64,000 nucleotides of DNA from Heterodera schachtii. Its lineage: Eukaryota; Nematoda; Chromadorea; Rhabditida; Heteroderidae. This document shows positions 1 through 12,745 of the stretch, piece after piece. The first letter of the stretch is position 1. Every line of letters starts with the position of its first letter. The notes beneath the pieces were generated by a model. That model was given only the letters and a program-made list of their open reading frames with translations. It had not been told where the DNA came from and ran no database searches. The DNA lies in NCBI GenBank assembly GCA_023374025.1, contig SIJG01000013.1:1310602-1374601 (forward strand), in the 5' to 3' direction. The translations under genes were made by a program, and so were the position numbers.

Positions 1-439
1 AATTTTTTTTAAATTTGTTTTATTAAAGCGTTTTGTGGCCGTGCATTTTGCTGTGCTGTTGCTGTTGTTGTTGCTGTTATTCGTTTATTAGCCAGTCCCT
101 CAAGCAGCCCAAGAAAGCAAATGTTATTTTTTCGAGTTTTGTAAATTTAAAAAAATATTTCCGGGGGGAGGGGGGGGGGGGGGGGTGACGATCTGCCGCC
201 TCCAAATTCATCTCCTCAAAAAAACACGAAACTTTTTGCAAAAAATTTCCCGAGGCTGCTGCCCCAACAATTTTCAAGATGCCATGCCACCACCACGATT
301 TTTGGAAAAACAATTGGGGATTTTTTTTTGTTGAAAATTTGAGAGTGAAAGAGGCCTTGGAAGGACGGACACCAATAAAGTAAACCGAAGAAATTTTCGG
401 CACAAACAATGGTGGCACATGCCCAGGACTAGTATGCAC

Positions 440-3400
440 CTGGTTGCCGCCCTGTAAATGGCACGGGTACGCAATCACGGGCTTATTGTTTTGCTCATCC
501 CCCACCGCGCTGTCCACACAGGACGCGGTGCCCGAGCCGTCCCGCGGCACAAACCCATTGCGAATCTGTGCAAGGCGGGGCGCCATGGAAATGCCAAAAC
601 TTCACCTGGTTCCCACCCTGTCCATGGCATGGCCACAGCCCAACCGGCTTCAATTTATCACGCTTTTTGATCGCACAGTCTAGACACAACCGTTGATGCT
701 TCACCATCGCACCATTGGCAATCTGACAAAATGAACGAACGAATGAATGGATGAAAGGAGGGGAAGATGGGGGAATATTTAATTTTTTTTTGAAAAAAAA
801 ATTTTTTTTTTTTTTTTTTCGTGCCGCTGAACTTTTTAAAAAATCATAGATTATCATGAGCAGTAAACCTGAAAGTCCCGGAAACACATTTTTCCACGAT
901 TTTTATAAAGAAATAAAAAAAACCCCCATAAAAATCCAATTTTTCTTTTTACAATTTTAAAATTCAAAATCCAACAAAATGCCAAGGAGCACCGAAAGAG
1001 AAAAAGCAATAAAAACAAACAGAAAAAAAAGAAGAAAAAACAGGTAGGGTATGAAACTTCGAAATTTTGACTTAAAAATGCCTAGACTGGGCGACAGAAA
1101 GCGCAATTTGAAGCCGATAGAACCAGGGAAAAACAACTAAGTAAGAACCCACAAAGTTTTGGCATCTCACATAACGTTGAAATTAATTAGTAAATTAATT
1201 AATTAATTAATAGTATCAAAAGACAGTTTTTCTTTTCCAAAAAGCGGTTAAAGCATAAGCAAATTTGCGTTTATTATTTATAAAAATTTTATTTTTAAGA
1301 GTCCGAGTTTTCCAAAAAATTTTAAAGTACATTAACCTGAAAGCAGGCCCGTAATTACAAGAAAATTTCCGAGATGGGAAGCTGAATCCCTTTTTTGAAA
1401 AATTAGTTGCAGCTGAAAAAATTAGCAACTTTTTGAGGATTTTAGGACAGGTTTATGAAAAAAAAACCAAACAAAATGAGCACAACCATGGAAAATTCGT
1501 CGAATTTTCAAGAGTGATGGATGGAATTTTTCGAAAAAATTCTTTTTTTTTTTTTTGTATTTCGTTAGGGGTGGACTTGTTAGAACAGGTCTGCCCATAA
1601 GTAACGGTACGCTAATTTTGGAAAAATCGGACGCCTTAAAATAATTTTCGATTTTTTTTTTTGGATTGCCACTCACCTCGCCCTTTGCTACAGCATCGCC
1701 AGGGATGAACAGCTCGGGGAAAATGTTGTTCAAATACCATTTGAAAGATTTGCATTGGAGTCGCTTAAAAAAGGGTTTTTTGAAAATAAAATATCTGATT
1801 TAAAACAAAATAAAAAAAAATTTGTCCAAGTGGTCTATGGGTTGGATTTGCCAACAAATGAACCCCCAAGTTCAACCCCTCGCCACTATGCGTAATTTTT
1901 ACATTATTAAATTCAGTGATTATTTTACCTCTTTTTAAAACAATGCATTTTTATGAATTCAGAAACATTTGTTTTTCGTCCAATTTAAACTTTGCATTTT
2001 TCTTTTTCACTTTTGGATCATCCAAATTTTTGAACTGGCTTAAAATTGAATTTTTAATATTTTACGCATATTCTATAAAATGAAAACAAAAAATTCACCT
2101 CTCTGAGCTCCCTTCTCGATTGGATGTCACCAAAATCGCCCTGAAAAAGTTTTCAAAATTAAAATTTATTTAAAAATAAAATGAAAAATTTGCTCATTTT
2201 ATATTCCACTCAAATTTCCAAAATTTTCTCCGCCGGAGCTGGCCTCGGAAAATCCCATTTTCTCGAAAATTGGCTCAAAATTTGGCATTTTTGAACAAAA
2301 TTTGATAATAAATCGCAAAAAATCGGTCGAAAAAGCAAAAATAAATTTTTAATTTCCAAAATTCCTCGCCCCATAAAATTAAAAAATTTTTTGTCTCAAA
2401 AACTTGCCAGTTGGTCGTTGATCCTCTCGTAGTAGTACTTCTTGTAGTCGTCCAGCCAAACTTCGGCCAACCGAATGGAGTTGCGTTTCAGCACATTTAC
2501 GCCCGTCCGCCATTTGTACGGACTTCGCTTGCGAAAAATGTGGCCAACATGCGAACTAAATACCAAATGATTTTTTTTGTGTTACAAATTTGCGTTTTTT
2601 TGGGTTTTCCTATTTTGGACAATTTTTAAAAGGCGCGAAAAAATTCAATATTTCCCAGACTTATCATTACGAAAAATTTTCTAGTTTTTGAGTTTTCAAG
2701 AATTTGTCCAAAAAATCGCTGAAAAATTTCATTTTTTTTCCTAAAAATTTTCAACATTTGCTGACCAAGGCACAATTTCAAGGCGTCCACCGCACATCCA
2801 AATCTGAAAAAAAAAATTAGCCATTTTTTTATTGGTTTGCTGTGTTGTGTGAGATGACCTTGAAAGACAGCTCCAAGTTCTCGCCGCCCCAAATGTCGAA
2901 GCCCGGGTCGTAGGTGCCCAACTTTTCGAAGTACGCGCGGTCAATGGAGAACAGACCGCCGGCCTGCAAGTAAAATTTAAAAATATCTGCTGTTTAGGCC
3001 TCGAAATTTTGATATGTTTAAAAAAAAGGACGGGACTGTCCCATGATTTGGGCTTTGGGAACGAAGTTAATTTGAGTTTTATTGGGTTGAAAAATTTTTC
3101 GGGTTGGCCCGTTTTGGGCGGTTTTTTTTTTAGAAAATTTTACGCCCACGTGCTTATTGTTATAGACGAAGTTGGCAATTAAATTTGTTAAGTAAGCATG
3201 TAAAATGAACACCTAATAAACGCAAAAAAAAAAAGTTGAAAATTTTCTCAGTTAAGCCAGGGCAAATTGCCATACGATTTACAACAATTGGTAATGGGTT
3301 TTTTAATTATAGCTCTCGGTTAGAGACCATGGTCGGCGATGGCACCGGGTCAATGTGGCGCCGATTCTTGCGATCCCGTTCAGGAATTGGATGCCAATTG

Positions 3401-6400
3401 AACTGCAGTGACCAGTCAAAGCCTTAAACACACAGGCAAAAAATGCGATTAAATGTTAACACAACAAGAAAGCCGCATAAAAAAATGAATAAAAAAATTT
3501 TTTTTTTTGAAAAATGATTTTTCCATTTATTGCAAAATTGTTGTACAGATGAAAAAAAATGCCGAGAAAATGAAGCTACCTATGAAAAAAGAACCACCGA
3601 AATTGTCAGTTAATTAGTAGTAAAAGCAAAAATTCATGGAAATTTTTTAAGGGAAAACAAACAATTTTTGAGGGCCAAAATTGAAAAAAAAAAATTGTGT
3701 ACCGCCAACATTGGTGAAGAATGCCTTCGACGAATGGTACTCAAATGTGTTGTCGTCAATCACATCGATCACCGGACAGACGACGGTGGACGCGTTTTTG
3801 TGAATTCGGTCCAACAACGGTTCAATCCAACCTGGAATTTCCTGTTTTTTATAAATGGAGGGGGGGGGGAAGGAATTTTTTGGAAAATCCAAGCAATCCA
3901 TGGCTTTTAAACTCCAATTTTCGCGGGGAACTATATGGTTTATGGTTCACTGGTGTCAAATTTTATCAATGCAAAGAAAACTGGACAGAAAGCCTTGTTT
4001 TGGTAAGAATTCCCGGTCCTGGTACACCCCATTAAAAATATATTTAGCCAAGAGGAGACCGGAATTTTGGAAAAATGCTAAACAGGGCCAGGAAAGACAT
4101 CGACCGAGGAATCCTGGTAAATCCCCGCCATATCCAAGGCCCCAAAAATGGCGCTTACCTTCCATGCATTCGCAATGTGAGTCCAGGTAGGTGATCACTT
4201 GGCCTTTGGCCACCGCGGCGCCACGCAACCGCGCCCGAATGAGTCCCTCGCGTTTTTCGAGCCGCAGGACACGAACCTGACAATGAGACAAAAAAAATAG
4301 CTGATTTTTTCTTTAAAATTTTAAAGTTTTTAATGGGTTTTAGCCCCTTCAGCCTCCCCCCTCGGCCTAGCCAAAAATTCCAAGAAAACGAAATTTTTGA
4401 ATTTTCTACAGGGCCTGGAAATTTTTTTAATGGAATTTTTTGGCCCAGCGACGATTTTTTGAGTCAAATCTCGGTCGTAACATTTTGTCCCGTTCCAAGT
4501 GCACCCACCCGTAGGCTCAAAAAATTCCAGAACCCGAAATTTCGACTCTACCGCAAAAAAAAGTTCGTCCTGCTGAATCCAGGACCGCTCCGGCAGAGAG
4601 GGTTGGAATTTTTTTGTTGCAAATTTTTTCACCCTCTCCCACACAAACATTTTTGAACTGTGCCATGTACTCGTCCAACGGCTGTTTGGTGTGCTCCATG
4701 TCCGAGAAGTCGTCCACCAGAATGACCTCGTTGAGCAGCCGGGCCGGCGTCCGCTCAATGACACTGTGAACGGTGCGCAACAGGACGGACCAGGCCTCGT
4801 TGTGGAAGCAGATGATCACCGACGTGTCGGGCAAATTGTCCGCGTATTTTTCGGTGCCGCATCTGTCAAAAAAATGCGCATACAAACAAAATTTGAACCC
4901 ATTTTAAAAAAAATTGCAATTTTTCAAAAAAAAAATTCCAAGATTGACGGACACTTATTATTTGGATTTGTGACCCAAAAATCAGTCAAATTGGCAAAAA
5001 AATGGGAATTTTGGATTCAAGCATTCAATTTTCCCATGTTGACCAAAAAATTACGATATTTTAAAAAATTTTAGTTTGATTTTTTCAGGGAGGAACCATT
5101 TTGGTTGCGTTTTTTTCCAAAAAATTTCTAAATTAAGTTTACAATAAATTTCAAAATCTCGGAGAGAGGAGGTAAAAAATTCCGCAAAAAAAACCCTATA
5201 TAAAAATTATTGGTCCAATTTTTCATTTTGCTTTTAACGAACTCGTCGTCCGCAGGTTGAGGCAATGACCGATGAAGTGAGATCATGTCAGACGCTAAAA
5301 AAAAATTCCGAATTTAAAAAATTTCAAAAAATTCAAATTTTTAAGTACCATATTGGTTGAACGCATTTTTTACGAAGCCGTCGTCATATTTCTTCTTCTC
5401 GTCGGGCGATAATTTCTGCAAAAAAACAAAAATATAATTAAAAAAAATCGTAAAATTAATTGCAATTCTGTTCCCATAGGCCTAGGAATTCTAAATTTTT
5501 TGAAATTTTGGTTTTCCTCTGAAAATATTATTTTTTTTTTTTTGCTGAAAAATCATGTTATGCAAAACGACCATTGAAAAACAGTGTCCACGCGCAAAAA
5601 TTTTCCGGGTTTGATTTTTCTGGGACTAAATCAGCGTGTCATTTCAATTTCAACTGAAATTTTTCGATTGAATTTTTCATAGCTTTGCATTTTACAAACC
5701 CATTCAATTTCAAAGCATAAAACGGTTTTGTTTCTATGGGTTATTCTGAAAATGTGTCCACACAGAGTCAAAAAAGAGGTTGTCTCTTTGGTGAAAACTT
5801 CGAATAAAGAAAATTCAAAAACTTTTCCGGATTTATAAACCCCGCCCTCATTCAATTCAAATACATTTTTCGGTTGATTTTTTTCGGGATTTTCAAAGGG
5901 ATTTACATCTCCCTCAACCATTAAATTTCAATAAAAAAACCCATGTTTTGGTTTTTCATGGTTCTACCCCCCCCCCCCCTCGGTCGGGTCGCCGCCATTT
6001 AATCAGTTTGGTGATCACCTCCTTGTCTATTTTGACTGGTTTTCCAGCTTCGCCCGCCTGGTCCGGGTCGCCCTTCTTGTAAATGGGCGCCTTTGGGTCG
6101 AAGAACGACCGCTGGCCAGGCTTAGGAATGTTCCCAACCTAAAAATCGGAGCCAAATTAAAAAAAAAATTTTGAAAAATTTAAAAACGAACCCCCTCCTC
6201 TTTGCTTTTGCTCTCTTTTGGCCGCTTTTCCACTGCTGGCGCGTCAACAATCGCCACAGGAGGGCCAAAGCTGAAAAAATGTGCGAAATTAATGAAAATT
6301 TTTTCCAAATTTCCGAAAAAAAATTTTTTGGGGTAAGGAGACGGGAGAATTTTTTTCTCCAATTGGAAAATGTGCCCCAGTTTTAGGCACCCTTTTCGGT

Positions 6401-8311
6401 TTTGCCTGCTACACCTCAACATCTTAGAAATAAAAAAGAAAATTGTTCTTTTTGCCGTAAATCCGAAGCCCCGACATTTGCGCCTATGTCCAAAATCGGA
6501 CGGGGCCGCAAATGAGGCAAAAAGTGAACATTCCATTTTGGCATACTTCAGAAATGCATGCCTTTGATGTGTGACGACTTCAACTTTTGCTGCTGCTGCT
6601 TCTTCCTCGGTTTTTGCCTCATTTTTATTGTAGCTGCCCAATGTTGGGGAAAGTGACATGTACAAAAGACAAAAAACGAAAAAGATGAGCTAAAATGAAC
6701 ACAAAAGTTAATTTTTACACAAAAACCAGTCAGAATGCACACAAAATTTTACCGATAAAGCAATAAACACTCTTGAGGATCGCCTTAACAGTCGCCGAGC
6801 CAATAAAAAATACATTATTTTCTAAATTTTAGTTACATAAAATTAAATGAGGATTAGGGCATACTAAAATATGGAATACATAAAAGCGCAAAAAAAATAT
6901 GGACATAAAATGGCAAAAATATGGAAATAAATTTTTCAAAATTTAGGGTATAATTTCTCAATTTTCTTCAAATTCGCTAAATTAAAGTAAAACTTTCAAA
7001 AATGGTTATTATGATATTAAAACCATTTTAGAAGAAAAAACATGACAAAACTAAAATTTACTCATTTTTAGCAAAAAATCATCCCGAAAAGCGAAATTTT
7101 ATTTTTTTTTTTTTTTGCTTATTTTTGACATAAATTTAAAAATTTTTAAGAAAACTAAAATTTATTCAATATTTTTGCCATTTTATATCCATATTTCGCG
7201 GTTTTTGGTCCATATTTTGCGCATTTATATATATCCATATTTTATTATGCCCTAATCATCATTTAATTTTATGTAACTAAAATTTAGAAAATAATGTATT
7301 TTTTATTGGTTCGGCGACTGTTAAGGCGGCGATCCTCAAAAGCGCTTTTTGCTTAATCGGTAAAATTTTGCATTTTGACTGTTTTTTTGTGTAAAAATAA
7401 ATTTGGTTGTTGATTTTAGCTCATCATGTTCGTTTTCTTGTCTTTTGTACACATCACTTTCCCCAACTCTCATCAACTCAATTTTCAATGGCACCTTCCT
7501 ACAAGCGTCATAATTTTTCATTTTTTACGCCATTTTGTTGACTTTTTTTAGAATTTTGAGGTGTAGAAGTAAAACCGAAAAGTACCAGTTTATAAACCAT
7601 GTTCCCCCGAATCACGGAAAACAGAGACAATAATATTTCAGGGTTTGTAAGCAAAAAAAAAATTTTTTTTTTAGGGTTTTCGGCTAATTCTTTTTTGAGA
7701 AATAAAGAAATAGGATTCTCCGCCCAATTTTTGAAATTCCAAATTAAAAAACAGAGAGAATAACACCAAAAAATCGAACCCTTGCAGTTGTTTTATGTCA
7801 ACATTGTTGGTGTGTTCCCGCCAATCGTCCGGCCGATTTTCAGCCAATGGTTTTTCGTCAATGTTCCGCTAAACTTGTAAATGCAAATTAGTGAAAAAAA
7901 TTTGGATGACATAAGTAAGTCTTTAGTCAACCACCAGGGATTTGAAATTTTTGGAGGCCTGTGAAAATTTATTTCCAAAAAATTTTTGCGGGCCTCGGAA
8001 TTCCAATTCCCAAAATTTTTTTGTAGGCCTAGTAATCCGATTTCAGTCGGCTTACATTTCTGGTGCACCCAACTGCCCACGGAATTTTAAAAATTTTTCC
8101 GAATACGGCGTAAAAAACATTTTGGAATATAAAAAATCGAAAAAACCAATGAAAATTTGAACCAAAAAATCCAATTTTGTTTGGCACAGTTTTATCTTAC
8201 CATGAAAGGCAAATTCATGACAATCATTGAGCACAGCCACAGGAATGGGATGAGCAGAGTCAATTTGATGAGAAATGAACGCCGTCGGGCGGGCAAAAAT
8301 TTTAGGTACAT
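440..8311 (-). CDS. gly-5: Polypeptide N-acetylgalactosaminyltransferase (GalNAc-T), GLY-5 type, 3' end missing
   Basis: Golgi type II membrane enzyme that transfers GalNAc from UDP-GalNAc to Ser/Thr, starting mucin-type O-glycans. Exons (minus): 8311-8201, 7868-7780, 6633-6547, 6270-6192, 6138-5968, 5415-5349, 5294-5243, 4862-4649, 4276-4159, 3831-3703, 3422-3328, 2963-2859, 2803-2766, 2555-2408, 2140-2099, 1763-1677, 722-606, 565-440; phases agree at every junction and give about 625 residues. Exon 1 encodes a short basic tail (PARRR) and one membrane anchor, which supports the start. The stem is followed by the GT27 catalytic domain: [18 protein letters not shown] (DxH metal site), [10 protein letters not shown], and the Gal/GalNAc-T segment [12 protein letters not shown] ricin-type lectin domain follows with CLDC and two PCHxQGGNQ repeats. 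GLY-5 proteins are only slightly longer, so the last lectin exon should lie beyond base 1. Exon 14 ends at a GC donor; intron 566-605 is 40 nt. Orthology rests on remembered family sequence. Confidence 0.92.
6455..6497. mobile_element. Solo end of the CCCGACATTTGCGCC element family
   Basis: The motif CCCCGACATTTGCGCC followed by TATGTCCAAAATCGG matches both ends of the complete element at 22339-22987. Only one end is recognisable here, inside intron 3 of gly-5. It is either a truncated copy or a solo end. Confidence 0.5.
6642..7469. repeat. Long inverted repeat (foldback element) in gly-5 intron 2
   Basis: The arms at about 6642-6960 and 7190-7469 are reverse complements: GTTGGGGAAAGTGACATGTA pairs with the right-hand TACACATCACTTTCCCCAAC, and the segment with GATCGCCTTAACAGTCGCCG pairs with CGGCGACTGTTAAGGCGGCG. 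The centre is rich in CATATTTT words. No convincing target duplication was found. The left end lies within 10 nt of the acceptor of gly-5 exon 3, so the intron tolerates a potential hairpin beside its splice site. Confidence 0.75.
7456..7530. repeat. Dispersed repeat shared with 11141-11215
   Basis: The segment containing CAACTCAATTTTCAA and ending in CATAATTTTTCATTTTTT resembles 11141-11215 (CTCACCAACTCAATTTTCAA ... CATCATATTTTCTTTTTTTG). It sits at the outer edge of the gly-5 intron inverted repeat. Function unknown. Confidence 0.4.
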
Positions 8312-9670
8312 TTTGTTGGGGCGGCAAGGCAATTAGGTAGGTAATTGTTTAATTTATGCGCGATTGGATTGTTTGGGGTGGCAATTGGCAATTAAGGAAT
8401 GTTGTCCAATATTTACAACAAAATGACGAATGGACGACGAATGATTATTTATTATTTATTTATTAGGAAAATATTGTTGTTGGTGTTGTCGTATGCTTTG
8501 TGTTTACCCGCGCTTAACGAATTTTCATGGAATATCTGAAAAATGGGGGAAATTTGTAAAGAAAATTGGAAAAATTGTGAATGAATGGAAGGTTTAGGCT
8601 TTAAATTTATTTGAAAATTTCCTTGAAAATTTGAATTTGGGAAATTAAAAAAAAAATTGAGTCGTAAAAATAAATTTAGTAATTCAATGACAGATAATCA
8701 TTCATTTACAAGCCGAGGGGATTTGACAGGCCGGAGGGATAAGGGATAAAAGAAAATCCGTAAAATCAGAGAATTTGCAGTTTTTTTCTTTGTTGAAGTA
8801 ATTCCATTAAAATCAGAGACAAAAAAAAATATTGAAAAAATTAATTGATTTGTGAATCAATCAACATCAATTGAACATTTGGGTTAATTTATCAAAGTCC
8901 AATTTTCAAGGACACCCCGGTTGCCTTTCAAGGACGAATCTCCGCCGCCTGAAAGGCTTTGTCTTCAAAGATTGGGCCAAAATTAATTGAGTTTGACTGG
9001 AAAAATTTCCGGAATTCCGGCGGCTCAGAAATTTCGGCAATCGAAAGCGGAATTTGAAGCCCAAAAATGTCGGAAATCGGCACCCGATACATCCCGGATA
9101 CACAGTATAATATGTATACCTAACAAATAGTGTGACCCGCGGAAAGTCAAAAAACAAAATTAAAAAAAAGCGTCAGCTTTGGCCGATTGTAAAAAAATGG
9201 GGAAAGGGACGGCATAGCAAATCGTGCATATTTAATTTCTTTATCGAGCGCAAAATGCTAAATAAATTTGCATTTTTATGGCACACAAAATTCAGTATTT
9301 TTAAGCATTTGCTCCACAACAAAAATTTTATTGTTCAAAAAGCATTCAAAATTTTCAATTAAAAAAAAAGAGAAAGGGTTTAGAAAGGGATCAATTTTGT
9401 TTTTAAAGAAAAAATTGTGGAAAAAAAAAATGCAAAAAGGGGAAAATAAAAAATAAATAAAACGGAAGGCCAATATGTGAGCACGGTTTTTGAATTTGTA
9501 AGAAAATTTAGGCGCAGAGTAAGCTATTAAGTTTTTGTTTTTCCTATGAGAAAACTCGTAAACCACAGGAAAATTAAAAATTGTGTTTTTGTGAAGACCA
9601 CAAAAACAGCAACAACAACAACGTGGCAAAAATTAAAAGGATTAACAAATAAGCGCATAAAAATTTCCAA
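8312..9670. other. Upstream region of gly-5, no gene seen
   Basis: AT-rich sequence 5' of the gly-5 start codon. It must hold the gly-5 promoter if exon 1 is correct, but no clear TATA or initiator was identified. Short open frames here have no splice support and no recognisable motif. Confidence 0.3.
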
Positions 9671-9675
9671 AAAAT

Positions 9676-10810
9676 TTATTTGGCGAGACGAGAGACATTA
9701 AAAGGAGGAAATTTAGGTGGGGAGAGGGGGGGGGGGGGGGAGGGGATGAATCGCCCCGTCGGCGAAGCGCCGCCGCACAGAGTTTTAGTGGCGGGGGGGG
9801 GGAGAGATTGGCGAAGAATTACCACCACCAAAACACCGCCGCCACCGGCGGTGGTGGCGGACTTTTCTGCTTGTGCTGCTGCTGATTGACGACATTTTCT
9901 TTTTCTTCCCATTTTCCTTCACCTTTCACGCCCCAAATACAGAAAAAAAAAGTGCTGCTGGTGGCAGTGGCAAATGGTGGTGGTGGAAAAACTGGGAGCT
10001 CGGCTGGTAAAAAATTTGATGGTCGTCATCGTCGACGGAATTGGGAAGGAGAAATATGATGAAATAAAATAGGGGAAAATTCCTATGAAAATTTTAAGGT
10101 TTTCGTTTTTTAAATGACTCTCGTCTACCTGGCTCGTTGGTGGAAGGGGAGGGGATTGTAAAAATTTCAAAAACAAAAAATTCGGAATCAGAGGGGTGGG
10201 TGGTTCTGCTGTCTCATTGATTTTCCCCAGGCACAATGCTGAGAAAAATTGTGAGAGACACCTGATTGGGACTGAATAGAGAAAATGAATAAAGATGGAA
10301 AGTTATTACAAAATTCCATGAATTTTTTTAATTTATTTTTCGGGTTTCAAATGTCTCTGTCCCAATGACACTATGACAATATTGCTCCCCTGCACAATGA
10401 TGGAGAGGAACTTGTAAGAGATATGATGGTAATGGGGAAGAGGCATGAAAAGAAAAATTTAAATGGAGTTGGTGGGAATATGTAATTGTGAAAATTGGAA
10501 ATACTTTTAGAGACGGCGGCGGGGGGCGGGGAGGACACAAGTGGGGGAGGGGAGGGGAGCGAAGGGGGGGGGGGAACGATGTCGGCGTGGTGGCGGCGGT
10601 GGTTACCTTCGTCCCAATCATCACCGACGCGACGACGACCGCCGCTGGGTGGGGGGGGGGGGGAGTCATCGCAAAATGACGACGACGCCGGCGGGGACAC
10701 CGGCGGCGGACGGAGGTGGATGACGAACAATAATGATGATGATGGTAATGATGACGATGCTGCTTCTTCAAAATCACCATCATCATTGAATGAGTGAGTG
10801 AATGGGTGGG
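9676..10810. repeat. Low-complexity G-run and CAC/GAT microsatellite region
   Basis: Contains poly-G/GGA tracts (9722-9745, 10540-10575, 10650-10664) and CGG, CAC, GAT and GAC trinucleotide runs. Open frames on both strands are simple-sequence translations (poly-Gly, poly-Asp, poly-His, poly-Pro) and are not supported as genes. It could be regulatory DNA for the promoter-like site that follows. Confidence 0.5.
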
Positions 10811-10855
10811 GGGAGAGAGAAGAAGCGGGACACTACGACCACCACCACCCGACCG

Positions 10856-10895
10856 TATAAAACGACAGCAGCAGCACTGGTTGGGAGCAGTTCGT
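10856..10895 (+). promoter_or_regulatory. Candidate core promoter (TATA box plus initiator)
   Basis: TATAAAA at 10856-10862 is followed about 30 nt downstream by GAGCAGTTCG, which resembles an initiator, and then by a CAG-rich leader-like stretch. The spacing is right for a TATA/Inr promoter on the plus strand, but no matching first coding exon was found downstream, so the target gene is unknown. Confidence 0.3.
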
Positions 10896-12043
10896 TAGCC
10901 CTCCCCCCCCCGTATCATTTCCCCTCGAAATAAAAATAAACAAACTTAGAAATTCTTCAAAAAAAATGTAGAAAATTTTTTTTGTAATTTTAAATAAAAA
11001 GTTTCCTAAGTTTTTTTTGAAGAATTTCTAATTTAGAAATTTAATCCGGGGGAGGGACGTTACCGAGCGGGGGGGGGGGGAGGGGAGGGGGGAGGGGGGT
11101 ACTGCTGCGCCCGCATCGGTCAGTCAGTCAGTTAGCCGTCCTCTCACCAACTCAATTTTCAAGAGGGCTTTTCCCCCTCCTAACAGCATCATATTTTCTT
11201 TTTTTGCGCTCTTATAACAAACCCATTCAGCTCCCGCGGGCGGCCTCCGCCCCCTAAACCGAATGGTATATATTGTATGTATATCCTTTTTTATGGGATT
11301 TCATTTATCCCACCCGCCCCCACCGCCAGCGCACAATTCAAAAGCGAAGTGCAGCAGTAATATTTCGTGTTTGGTTTAAAGTACACAGTCAGTACCAGTT
11401 ACATTCGATGAGGATACGAAAAGCAACGGGTTCATAAAAAGCATTTTAGTGTGATGATCTGTTGATGATCGAGAGAGAAAATTTTGCGAGACTCGAGACC
11501 GAGACGAAAAACGAAAAAAAATAAACAATTTTTCTAAAGCAAATTTAAAAAAATGAAGGGTAGCAAAATTAATTTACTATGTATACCGTATTTACTAAAA
11601 TAGAACCCCCGGGGGCTTTAGTTTTTCAACCCCCCTCAAAATGGGCATTTTAGGGGGGAGGGGACTTTATTTTTTGAACTTTGATAAGTGAATTTGATCC
11701 ATTGAAATATTCGATTTTTTTACCCAATTTTCTCCATATGGGGAGGAGGGGAGAGGGGTTAATCGCTGAACATTTATGTAAATGTACAAACAAAATCAGT
11801 ATAAGCATCAAAGCTAGGCAAATAGTGGTGGTGGGGTGACGAAGTATGAAGCGAATTGAACCAAACCAATCGAATGGAAGTTGACTTTTTTAGCGGTGGA
11901 ACAATTGGGGGGGGGGGGGGATAAAAAGGGGAATAGTATGAATAGCAAGGGAGGGGGGGGGGGGGATGACGACGTCTAATTACTGGGGTCGTGTCATAAA
12001 TTCAAATAGTTAAATAATTAAAAAAAAAAGTTATGGACGAAGA
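10896..12043. other. Gene-poor stretch with homopolymer runs
   Basis: Holds poly-G/poly-C tracts (11072-11100, 11909-11960), a second copy of the 7456-7530 repeat at 11141-11215, and the word CCGTATTT(A/C)CTAAAATA seen again near 12540 and 33000. No coding exon was recognised. Confidence 0.4.
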
Positions 12044-12051
12044 ATTGAAAT

Positions 12052-12239
12052 TAGAATAGAGCGGGACCGGCGAGACCAAAACACGGGCAGCTGAGTACAA
12101 CTGAGTACCGAGGTTCCAGTTTTGACCGGGACCAGTCCCGGGTTTTTTCCCGGTTTTCCCAGCCAAAATTCCCGGTTTTTCAACCCGAAAAGGTCCCGGT
12201 CCCGGTTAAGCCCAAAATTCCCGGTCCCGCTCTACTCTA
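12052..12239. mobile_element. Small TIR element, TAGARTAGAGCGGG family, 188 bp
   Basis: The ends TAGAATAGAGCGGGACCGG and (inverted) TAGAGTAGAGCGGGACCGG are flanked by an exact 8 bp duplication ATTGAAAT at 12044-12051 and 12240-12247. The interior is a chain of GGGACCGG/CCCGGTTTT words, nearly the reverse complement of 48918-49100. Too short to encode anything; non-autonomous. The 8 bp duplication suggests hAT-type transposition. Confidence 0.85.
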
Positions 12240-12314
12240 ATTGAAATCACATGATAAATCTGAGGGGGCAGATTCGGAAATAGCGTCTCCCATTTTCTAA
12301 GGTATAGGTTGGAT

Positions 12315-12560
12315 TTAGAAAGTACCGTATTTCGGTAATTTTTCGTTTTGGGGTCTAGATTAATTTTCTTTTAAATCAACACAGGGCGCGCTGAATTGTT
12401 TGCCATTGGCATAAATCCATTCAAGGAAAACTTAACTCAAATTGTGGCATTTATGTCCACGATATAATTTTGCAATTCTACGCTCCATTTGTTGATTTAA
12501 AAAAAAATAATAATTAAAATTTAGGCCCCAAAACGGAAAAGTACCCGTATTTCCTAAGAT
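12315..12560. repeat. Inverted repeat, about 245 bp
   Basis: TTTTGGGGTCTAGATTAATT at the left pairs with AATTAAAATTTAGGCCCCAAAA at the right, and the next word TTTAAATCAACA pairs with TGTTGATTTAAA. It is flanked by CGTATTTC words on both sides. Likely another foldback element; no duplication defined. Confidence 0.55.
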
Positions 12561-12654
12561 AAACCCCCGCCCCCCCTAAAATAACTCAGTTGAGAGGGTA
12601 TGACACAACCTAATAAACCCCAACTGCTGAGCTAATGTAGAAATCATAAAAGGT

Positions 12655-12745
12655 AACTCACACGCCGGTGAGATTTAAACCCACGGCCTTTCCATACATT
12701 GGAGTCCCACACTTTGCTTACTTCTGGCATCTCACTAATTTCAAT
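12655..12745 (-). pseudogene. Degenerate tRNA-like sequence (Ser/Leu type) or SINE head
   Basis: Read on the minus strand there is a D-arm-like GCCAGAAGTAAGCAAAGTG, an anticodon-arm-like GGGACTCCAATG, a long variable region and a T-arm GTGGGTTTAAATCTCACC with an imperfect B box. The 5' acceptor strand does not pair with the 3' strand. I read it as a tRNA relic or tRNA-derived SINE. Confidence 0.45.

Noticed and set aside
7336..7521. Translated frame contains DVYKRQ, known from transposase-adapter contamination (Nextera mosaic end)
   Set aside because: The underlying bases (GATGTGTACAAAAGACAAG) differ from the adapter and are part of a long inverted repeat present in both arms, so this is coincidence.
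10328..10797. Open frames of 100-152 codons on both strands
   Set aside because: They translate trinucleotide and homopolymer repeats (poly-His, poly-Pro, poly-Asp) and have no splice or motif support.
12655..12745. Functional serine tRNA gene
   Set aside because: The acceptor strands do not pair and the B box is mutated; called as a relic instead.
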